Shown: one piece after another, positions 6,706 to 11,948 of the stretch
How positions within the stretch are numbered: the stretch's first letter is position 1
Layout of the letters: every line of letters begins with the position of its first letter
Assembly: GCA_001805655.1 (NCBI GenBank)
Contig: MHGR01000125.1
Coordinates: 1-11,948 of the forward strand
DNA: 11,948 bases
From: Omnitrophica WOR_2 bacterium RIFCSPHIGHO2_02_FULL_52_10
GTDB lineage: Bacteria; Omnitrophota; Gorgyraeia; Zapsychrales; Zapsychraceae
Direction: 5' to 3'
Program-made: the position numbers and the translations under genes
The notes under the pieces: model-generated
Database searches by the model: none
The model's input: only the letters and a program-made list of their open reading frames with translations
Told to the model about the DNA's origin: nothing

Positions 6706-8586
6706 ATGAAACTCAACCGGATTTCCTGGACAACATTCTTCCTTTTATCCTTATCCCTCATCAGCCTGGCCGTTTGGCTGAAATTCAATTATCCCCAATT
6801 AACCTTTACGAATTTCTCGGTCGACCGGACGCAAGCCGTCGCAATCGCCCAAGAGCACCTTCGAGCAAATGGCTATGCGGACCCCGGGGAATTTCAAGCC
6901 GTGGCGGTCTTCAACATGGATGAACTGATGGACCGTTACATGCAAAAAACGGTCGGGTTCGATGGACTGAGCCGGTTCATCAAGGAGCATGACTTTGACC
7001 TGTTTTACTGGAGGGTCCGATTTTTCAAAGAGAAGGAAAAGGAAGGGTTCAACTACATCATCGATTCGGCGAAGGGCGAGATCACCGGATACTCCCACGC
7101 GCTCGAAGACACCGCCGCCCGCGGAACGATTGAACGGGAAGAGGCCCGCGCGCAGGCCGAGGCATTTTTGACCAAGACCTTCGGTTTCGATCCCGCAAGA
7201 TATTCCCTGGGCAGCGATCTGGCCACCATACGGGACAACCGCACCGATTATTTTTTCAGCTGGTACAAACAGGGCGTGAGTATTCCCTGGAGCGCCTTGC
7301 CCGACAGCGGCACCGGGAAACTGATCAAAAGCGTCTTGCTCACCGGCGATGAGATTCTGGGCTTCTCGAAGAACTCATTCCTCGTCCCCGAGCAATTCAA
7401 CCGCGACCTCGACGGCCGCAAGGAATGGAGCCGCAACATGCTGTTGGGGATCATGATGATCATCCTCGCGCTTTTGACCAGCGGCATCTACCTCATTTTG
7501 GTGCGCCAGAACCACCTGGCCATGCACGCCACCAAAAAGTTTTATTTCGGCATCATGCTGTTCTCCTTTTTATTGTCATTGACGACGTTCTTCAACCAAT
7601 TTGAGGAAATCTTATATTCCTACACAACAACCTCATCGCTCCAATCGTTTTTGTGGCGCAGCGGAATCAACACGGTCATAGCCGCCCTTTTTACGACCGT
7701 GACCATGCTCATCCCCGGCCTGGCCGGAGAACTGCTGCATGCGGAGGCTTCGCCGAACCAGCCGAGCGGGTCGTTTCGACATTACATCCAATCCACTTTT
7801 GCCTCGCGCTCCGTGAGCGAAATGATCGCCCTGGGATATTTTGTTTGCTTCATTATGCTGGGGATTCAATCCTTGCTGGTCAAGACGGGACAGACCTACT
7901 TGGGCGTCTGGGTGGAATACAATTGGGTCAATAATTTCACAACTGCTTTTTTGCCGTTTCTGGCAGCGTTTACGTTCGGTTTTAAAACCTCCTTTTCTGA
8001 AGAGATCATGTACCGCCTCTATGCCATCAACCTCGGCAAAAAAATATTCAGCAGATTCCTGCCGGGGAAGCCGGGGGCGAGCCTCATCATCACTTGCCTG
8101 CTATCATCTTTGATCTGGGGATACGCCCATAGCGGTTACCAGATATTCCCCATGTGGTTCAGGGGGCTGGAGGTGTCCTGCCTGGGGCTTTTCTTATCCT
8201 TTATTTATTTAAAATACGGCATCATCCCCGTCATCGTCGCGCATTATTTATTTGACGTGTTCTGGAACTGCGCCGGTTTTATTTTCGGGACCTCAAAGCC
8301 GTTTTATTTTTACAGCTCCATCGGCATTCTCCTGCTGCCTTTGATGCTTGCCGCGGCAGCCTTTGTGCTGAATAGGAAGGAGACCGTCCGGCCGTTACGC
8401 TGGCAGCTGAACAAGCACCAGCTGTATAATGTGGAGGTCCTCAAGGCCTATTTGAATCAGCATCAAAGTCAATTCGCTCTGAAATCACCGGAACAGATTA
8501 AAGGTGAAATTACGTCACATGGATGGGATCCTGCTGTTGCCGATGTGGCGCTGGAAGGTTTTTTGGGCAAAAATATCAGAAATTAG
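6706..8586 (+). CDS. Large CPBP-family intramembrane metalloprotease with extracytoplasmic N-domain
   Basis: A 626-residue multi-domain membrane protein. An N-terminal anchor helix (about 10-25) is followed by an extracytoplasmic region (about 30-240), then about nine further hydrophobic segments (245-266, 279-297, 319-337, 374-393, 411-427, 458-474, 486-503, 505-525, 535-556) and a soluble tail (557-626). The CPBP (Abi/Rce1-like) signature is present: SFSEEIMYR (EExxxR; E432, E433, R437), a second-motif His in WGYAHS (H475) and HYLFD (H513, D517), all plausible metal or catalytic residues. The outer domain contains two similar segments, VDRTQAVAIAQEHL (39-52) and IEREEARAQAEAFL (142-155), resembling PepSY-type helices. 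Family knowledge suggests proteolysis of membrane or lipidated substrates; some CPBP proteins instead act as scaffolds or immunity factors. Most family members are 200-300 residues, so this architecture is far larger. It lies three bases after the exported-protein gene. The substrate is unknown. Confidence 0.85.
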   Translation: MKLNRISWTTFFLLSLSLISLAVWLKFNYPQLTFTNFSVDRTQAVAIAQEHLRANGYADPGEFQAVAVFNMDELMDRYMQKTVGFDGLSRFIKEHDFDLFYWRVRFFKEKEKEGFNYIIDSAKGEITGYSHALEDTAARGTIEREEARAQAEAFLTKTFGFDPARYSLGSDLATIRDNRTDYFFSWYKQGVSIPWSALPDSGTGKLIKSVLLTGDEILGFSKNSFLVPEQFNRDLDGRKEWSRNMLLGIMMIILALLTSGIYLILVRQNHLAMHATKKFYFGIMLFSFLLSLTTFFNQFEEILYSYTTTSSLQSFLWRSGINTVIAALFTTVTMLIPGLAGELLHAEASPNQPSGSFRHYIQSTFASRSVSEMIALGYFVCFIMLGIQSLLVKTGQTYLGVWVEYNWVNNFTTAFLPFLAAFTFGFKTSFSEEIMYRLYAINLGKKIFSRFLPGKPGASLIITCLLSSLIWGYAHSGYQIFPMWFRGLEVSCLGLFLSFIYLKYGIIPVIVAHYLFDVFWNCAGFIFGTSKPFYFYSSIGILLLPLMLAAAAFVLNRKETVRPLRWQLNKHQLYNVEVLKAYLNQHQSQFALKSPEQIKGEITSHGWDPAVADVALEGFLGKNIRN

Positions 8587-8640
8587 GGAATCGTTTTGTG
8601 CTCTAACGCTATAAGTTGCTGAGAAGTAATACGTTAAACT

Positions 8641-8653
8641 GGTAAATATTACC
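8641..8653. repeat. 13-bp palindrome abutting the -35 element
   Basis: GGTAA-ATA-TTACC is a perfect 5-bp inverted repeat around a 3-base centre. It ends one base before the predicted -35 hexamer at 8655. That position suits a DNA-binding activator or a repressor acting on the promoter of the Mo hydroxylase operon. The right half contains ATATTAC, the complement of a GTAATAT half-site also found at 8691-8697. Confidence 0.45.
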
Positions 8654-8654
8654 C

Positions 8655-8682
8655 TTGTATTACATTTGATTTTTGCTATACT
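8655..8682 (+). promoter_or_regulatory. Sigma-70-type promoter of the Mo hydroxylase operon
   Basis: TTGTAT (8655-8660) and TATACT (8677-8682) are separated by 16 bases. The -10 is preceded by TGC, giving an extended -10 (TGN-TATACT). The predicted transcription start is about 8689, giving a leader of about 50 bases to the ATG at 8740. This is the best promoter-like sequence I see in the window, and it lies in its only AT-rich intergenic stretch (8587-8739). The rest of that stretch shows no open reading frame and no intrinsic terminator for the upstream cluster. Confidence 0.6.
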
Positions 8683-8691
8683 ACCTTTGCG

Positions 8692-8717
8692 TAATATAGT
8701 AAAATTTCACTATATTA
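8692..8717. promoter_or_regulatory. 26-bp near-perfect palindrome at the transcription start, likely operator
   Basis: Arms TAATATAGT (8692-8700) and ACTATATTA (8709-8717) are perfect complements. The 8-base centre AAAATTTC is itself palindromic over six bases, so 12 of 13 base pairs match. It begins about three bases after the predicted transcription start, the classic place for a repressor operator that blocks initiation. It could alternatively fold as an AT-rich hairpin in the 5' leader. No regulator gene is visible in the window. Confidence 0.55.
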
Positions 8718-8739
8718 ACGACGCATTTACCCTAACATT

Positions 8740-9591
8740 ATGCTGCTGAATCCGTTAACATTTCATACCCCTTCTACGTTGGATGAAGCTGTCCGTCTGT
8801 ACACGACCCTGGATAACTCAAGGCTGCAGGCAGGGGGGACGTTTCTCCTCAACAGCTTAAAACTGCTCAAGCGAAAAGGCGCCAAAACCCCTGAGCATGT
8901 CATAAGCCTGAATAAGATCGATGGGCTCAAGGGCGCGTCCGCGTCCAATGGAGAACTCACCATCAAAGCGATGACCACCATCAGCGATCTGTACAGCAGC
9001 CCGCATCTTCAGGGACATCTTTCCGTCCTGAGAACCGTTTGTAAAAACATATCCACGAACCCAATCCGCAACATGGCCACGGTCGGGGGCAATCTTACCT
9101 GCCGCTATACCTGGACGGAGATGCCGGCCGCCATGATCGGGCTGGGAGGCCGCCTGCATTTCCGCGGCCGGGACGGCGCCACACAGACACTGGATGCCGA
9201 AGAATTTTTTAAAAACGGGGCCAAAACAGACAAGATTTTTACCCACGTGACCATCGCCAGCGATCCCAACGCTTCCGTCGCCTACTGCCGCGTTAAAAAA
9301 TCCCCCAACGTGGACATCCCGCTGTTGTCGATTCTCATCAAAACCAATTTTAACCGGAACACGTTCGCCCATACCCGTGTCAGCGTCAATAACTGCGTCG
9401 CTTTTGCCCAGCGCGATCATAAGCTGGAGCAGTTCCTTGATCAAAGCGTTTGCTCCCCGGATATCGCGCAAGAGGCCCTGAATCACATGGATGAATCCAT
9501 CTACGAAACGCGCAGCAATGATTATAAAAAACACATGTTCCGCGTGAGCATCAAAAGCGCGCTGCGGGAACTGATGGAAAAAAACCGTTAA
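8740..9591 (+). CDS. Molybdenum hydroxylase, FAD-binding medium subunit (CoxM/XdhB-like)
   Basis: Carries the FAD that receives electrons from the [2Fe-2S] subunit in xanthine oxidase-family hydroxylases; cytoplasmic. The 283-residue length is typical. The N-terminal FAD-binding half shows the segment PLTFHTPSTLDEAVRL (5-20), AGGT (31-34, first FAD loop) and NPIRNMATVGGNL (107-119, second FAD loop). The C-terminal half is the CO dehydrogenase flavoprotein C-domain, ending with YKKHMFRVSIKSALREL (262-278). The usual AGGTDL appears here as AGGTFL. There is no clustered cysteine insert of the kind that holds the extra [4Fe-4S] cluster in 4-hydroxybenzoyl-CoA reductase. The ATG at 8740 is the first after an in-frame TAA at 8716-8718, but no Shine-Dalgarno precedes it. 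It is first gene of the operon and two bases before the iron-sulfur subunit gene. Confidence 0.93.
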   Translation: MLLNPLTFHTPSTLDEAVRLYTTLDNSRLQAGGTFLLNSLKLLKRKGAKTPEHVISLNKIDGLKGASASNGELTIKAMTTISDLYSSPHLQGHLSVLRTVCKNISTNPIRNMATVGGNLTCRYTWTEMPAAMIGLGGRLHFRGRDGATQTLDAEEFFKNGAKTDKIFTHVTIASDPNASVAYCRVKKSPNVDIPLLSILIKTNFNRNTFAHTRVSVNNCVAFAQRDHKLEQFLDQSVCSPDIAQEALNHMDESIYETRSNDYKKHMFRVSIKSALRELMEKNR

Positions 9592-9593
9592 CG

Positions 9594-10079
9594 ATGATCA
9601 CGCTCAACATCAACCATAAGAATTACCAGCTGGGACTTAAAGGGAATGAAACACTGCTCGAAGTCCTGCGCGACCACTTGGGGCTGACAGGGACAAAAAC
9701 AGCCTGCGAGGAAAGCGAATGCGGCACCTGCACCGTGATCGTCAACGGCAAAGCGGTGCTTTCGTGCATCACCCTCGCCAGCGGCCTGACAGGGGACCGG
9801 ATCGAGACCATCGAGGGCCTGGCCGATGGGGAAAACCTGCATCCGGTCCAGCAAGCCTTCCTGGATGAGGGCGCCGTGCAGTGCGGGTTCTGCATCCCCG
9901 GCATGATTATGTCATCGAAGGCCCTGCTGGACACAAACCCCAACCCAACCCAGGAAGAGATTGAATACGCTCTCGATGGCAACCTTTGCCGCTGCGCGGG
10001 CTATTTAAAAATATTCGAAGCTGTCCGCAAAACCGGCAGGGAAATGAAGAGAGCCTTTGCGGTTTCTGATAAAAATTAG
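9594..10079 (+). CDS. Molybdenum hydroxylase, [2Fe-2S] small subunit (CoxS-like)
   Basis: Relays electrons from the Mo cofactor to FAD through two [2Fe-2S] clusters. The 161-residue length is standard. All eight ligand cysteines are present. The N-terminal ferredoxin-type cluster uses C38, C43, C46 (CEESECGTC) and C58. The C-terminal helical domain cluster uses C97, C100 (CGFC), C132 and C134 (CRC). Conserved flanks GAVQCGFCIPGMIMS and ALDGNLCRCAGY confirm the family. There is no signal peptide, so the complex is presumably cytoplasmic. The start is two bases after the previous stop, and the next gene starts immediately after the stop TAG. Function is secure at the family level; it says nothing about the substrate. 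Confidence 0.97.
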   Translation: MITLNINHKNYQLGLKGNETLLEVLRDHLGLTGTKTACEESECGTCTVIVNGKAVLSCITLASGLTGDRIETIEGLADGENLHPVQQAFLDEGAVQCGFCIPGMIMSSKALLDTNPNPTQEEIEYALDGNLCRCAGYLKIFEAVRKTGREMKRAFAVSDKN

Positions 10080-11948
10080 ATGAAAATGCCCGTTGATAAA
10101 AATTATGTTGACCCCGTCGGAAAAAGCGTCCCGCGCATCGACGGAAAAGGCATGGTAACCGGCCAGGTGAAATACGCCTTTGACGTGAGTTTCCCCAACA
10201 TGCTGGTCGGGAAAATGCTCCGCAGCCCCCATGCCCATGCCACAATCGTGAGCATCGACACATCCCGGGCCGAGGCCCTGCCGGGCGTGCGGGCCGTTAT
10301 CACCGCCAAGGACACGGCGAACATCAAGTTTGGCTCCAACGAATATTTTTTCCCGCACACCATCGATCAAATGGCGCTCGAGTCCGAAAAGGTTCGTTAT
10401 GTCGGAGATGAAATCGGCGCCGTTGCCGCCGTTGACGAGGAAACCGCCCTACAAGCATTACAGCTCATTGACGTGAAATACGAAATTTTGCCTTCGGTCG
10501 TTGATGTCCTGGAGGCCATGAAGCCGCAGGCCCCGCAGATCCATGATTCCCTCAACAATATCGCCGTGATTTTGCCGGTCAACTTCGGCAATCCCGAGCG
10601 CGCCATGAAAGAGGCGGATTACGTCCGGGAAGACACCTTTTTCGCCCCCGCCGCCCATCAGGCGGCCCTCGAGCCGCATGTGTGCGTCGGGCAATGGGAG
10701 GCATTTTCAAATAAGATCACCCTCTGGGCCTCGAGCCAGGCGCCGTTTAAGTGCCGCGAGGCCCTGGCGAAAACATTGCGGATGGACCTGAACGACGTGC
10801 GCGTGATTAAAATGGCCGTCGGCGGAGGGTTCGGCGGAAAACTGGAAATGCTGCCGATGGATTTTGCGGCCTGTTTGCTGTCCAAGAAGGCCGGCGGCCT
10901 GCCGGTCAAAATCTGCTACAACAGGGAGGAGGAATTCCTGGCCTCGCGCCGCAAGCACGGCATGATTTATAAAATTAAATCCGGCGTTAAAAAGGACGGT
11001 ACGCTGGTCGCCATCACCGGAGAGGTCATTGCCGACGGCGGCGCATACTGCAGTTACGGACCGACCGTTCTGGCGGCGGCCATCATGCGCATATTCATGG
11101 TCTATAAAATCAAACACTTCAGCATCACGGGCTACCGCGTTTATACCAACACGCCGATCAGCGGGGCCATGCGCGGGTTCGGCGGGGTTCAGGCCGGATT
11201 CGCCATTGAGTCGCATATGGACATGCTGGCGGAGGGCATCGGCATGGACCCGGTGGAATTCCGCCTGAAAAACATTACGACCCCAAACATGGTCACGGTG
11301 AATAAGATGTTCCTGACCAGCAACGGCCTGAAAGAATGCATTGAAAAATCCACCGCAGCGGCAAAATGGGGGGAAAAACGTGGAAAGCAAAAACATTTAA
11401 AGCGCGGGATCGGCATCGGGATCGCCGCCGACGTGATGGGATCGAAAATGTACAAATCCCATGAAAGCGCCGGCTCCATCGTGAAGGTGGAGGAGGACGG
11501 GTCGGTCTACCTGTTCACGGGAGCGGCGGACACGGGGCAGGGCTCCAATACGGCCTTGTCCCAGATTGCCTGCCAGGAACTCGGCGTCAGTTACAGCCGG
11601 ATCAAGTGCAAATCCGGCGACACGGAAACCACCCCGTTCGACACGGGGAGCTTTGCCAGCCGGGTGACGTTCATTTCCGGAAACGCCACCATCCGCGCCG
11701 CCAGGGACGCCAAGAGGCAAATCCTGGAAATCATCGCCAGCGATCGCGGCCTTAATATCGACGACCTCGATATTAAGGCGGAGGCCGTCATTAACCAAAG
11801 CGGTCAAACCCCGGTCATGAGCTTCGATAAAGCCGTCGAGCTCAGTTATTCTTTTAATTACGGAAAGCAGATCATCGGCCGGGGAAGCTACAACCCCAAA
11901 ACGACCCCGATTGATTTCCGGACGGGAGAAGGCAACGTTTCCGGAAGC
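10080..11948 (+). CDS. Molybdenum hydroxylase, large Mo-cofactor subunit (3' end outside window)
   Basis: Binds the molybdopterin cytosine dinucleotide-type cofactor and the substrate. The frame is open from ATG 10080 (directly after the preceding TAG) to the window end, giving 623 residues; a second ATG at 10086 is possible. A usual subunit has 750-790 residues, so about 150 are missing, including the catalytic glutamate expected near 720-750. The a/b hammerhead domain covers about 15-140 (VGKSVPRIDGKGMVTGQVKYAFD). Cofactor motifs: VGGGFGGK (247-254), TNTPISGAMRGFGGVQ (356-371) and the Gln loop DTGQGSNT (484-491). The form I CO dehydrogenase loop AYRCSFR is absent. R365 aligns with the substrate-orienting Arg880 of bovine xanthine oxidase, but the residue after GGFGGK is Leu255 where that enzyme has Glu802. 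The tail (GRGSYNP, TGEGNVSGS) resembles aromatic-acyl-CoA or other heteroaromatic hydroxylases. The substrate remains open. Confidence 0.93.
   Translation, partial: MKMPVDKNYVDPVGKSVPRIDGKGMVTGQVKYAFDVSFPNMLVGKMLRSPHAHATIVSIDTSRAEALPGVRAVITAKDTANIKFGSNEYFFPHTIDQMALESEKVRYVGDEIGAVAAVDEETALQALQLIDVKYEILPSVVDVLEAMKPQAPQIHDSLNNIAVILPVNFGNPERAMKEADYVREDTFFAPAAHQAALEPHVCVGQWEAFSNKITLWASSQAPFKCREALAKTLRMDLNDVRVIKMAVGGGFGGKLEMLPMDFAACLLSKKAGGLPVKICYNREEEFLASRRKHGMIYKIKSGVKKDGTLVAITGEVIADGGAYCSYGPTVLAAAIMRIFMVYKIKHFSITGYRVYTNTPISGAMRGFGGVQAGFAIESHMDMLAEGIGMDPVEFRLKNITTPNMVTVNKMFLTSNGLKECIEKSTAAAKWGEKRGKQKHLKRGIGIGIAADVMGSKMYKSHESAGSIVKVEEDGSVYLFTGAADTGQGSNTALSQIACQELGVSYSRIKCKSGDTETTPFDTGSFASRVTFISGNATIRAARDAKRQILEIIASDRGLNIDDLDIKAEAVINQSGQTPVMSFDKAVELSYSFNYGKQIIGRGSYNPKTTPIDFRTGEGNVSGS

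Noticed and set aside
6706..8586. Abortive-infection (phage defence) role for the CPBP protein because of the Abi family name
   Set aside because: The neighbours are housekeeping genes and no defence genes, phage genes or mobile elements are present; the family name alone does not support it.
8587..8640. Intrinsic terminator after the CPBP gene
   Set aside because: I found no GC-rich stem followed by a T-run; termination may be Rho-dependent or incomplete.
5165..10079. Functional link between nadC and the Mo hydroxylase as a nicotinate pathway
   Set aside because: The two are separated by two unrelated genes and a new promoter, and no other nicotinate catabolic gene is visible, so proximity is weak evidence.
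10080..11948. Form I carbon monoxide dehydrogenase (coxL)
   Set aside because: The diagnostic AYRCSFR loop is absent; the corresponding region reads SGAMRGFGG. Gene order alone (medium-small-large) is not specific.

Overview
The window carries nine protein-coding genes, all on the + strand, densely packed and truncated at both edges. It looks like the chromosome of a Gram-negative-type or deep-branching uncultured bacterium. The evidence for this is moderately GC-rich coding DNA, overlapping start/stop codons, weak Shine-Dalgarno sequences at most gene starts, and an exported protein with a classical signal peptide. The combination of a lysC-cimA pair, a valyl-tRNA synthetase carrying the SSWLWPF variant and a paired exported/CPBP gene set makes me think of Omnitrophota or another lineage near the PVC group. 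This is an impression from pattern memory, not a demonstrated assignment. I see no mobile element, CRISPR array, tRNA or rRNA.

Region 1 (1-2435) is amino-acid biosynthesis. It holds the 3' part of aspartate kinase (lysC), which has a strong internal ribosome binding site and in-frame ATG, as in bacteria that make alpha and beta subunits from one gene. One base after its stop comes an R-citramalate synthase (cimA), implying threonine-independent isoleucine synthesis.

Region 2 (2517-8586) is a tightly coupled cluster: valS, nadC (quinolinate phosphoribosyltransferase), an exported protein of unknown function and a large multi-domain CPBP-type membrane protease. The first three junctions overlap by four bases (GTGA, ATGA) or are separated by three bases, so translational coupling is likely. 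An 81-bp spacer with modest inverted repeats precedes valS.

Region 3 (8587-8739) is a 153-bp AT-rich intergenic segment. It has a good extended -10 promoter, a near-perfect 26-bp palindrome at the predicted transcription start, a 13-bp palindrome abutting the -35 element, and four GTAATAY half-sites in 72 bp. It looks like a tightly regulated control region.

Region 4 (8740-11948) is a three-gene molybdenum hydroxylase operon of the xanthine oxidase family in the order FAD subunit, [2Fe-2S] subunit, Mo subunit (same order as coxMSL). The Mo subunit runs off the right edge. Its motifs exclude form I CO dehydrogenase and argue against an ordinary xanthine dehydrogenase, so the substrate is unknown.

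The parts most likely to hold something undescribed are the exported protein plus CPBP protease pair (6016-8586) and the regulated Mo hydroxylase with its operator cluster (8626-11948).
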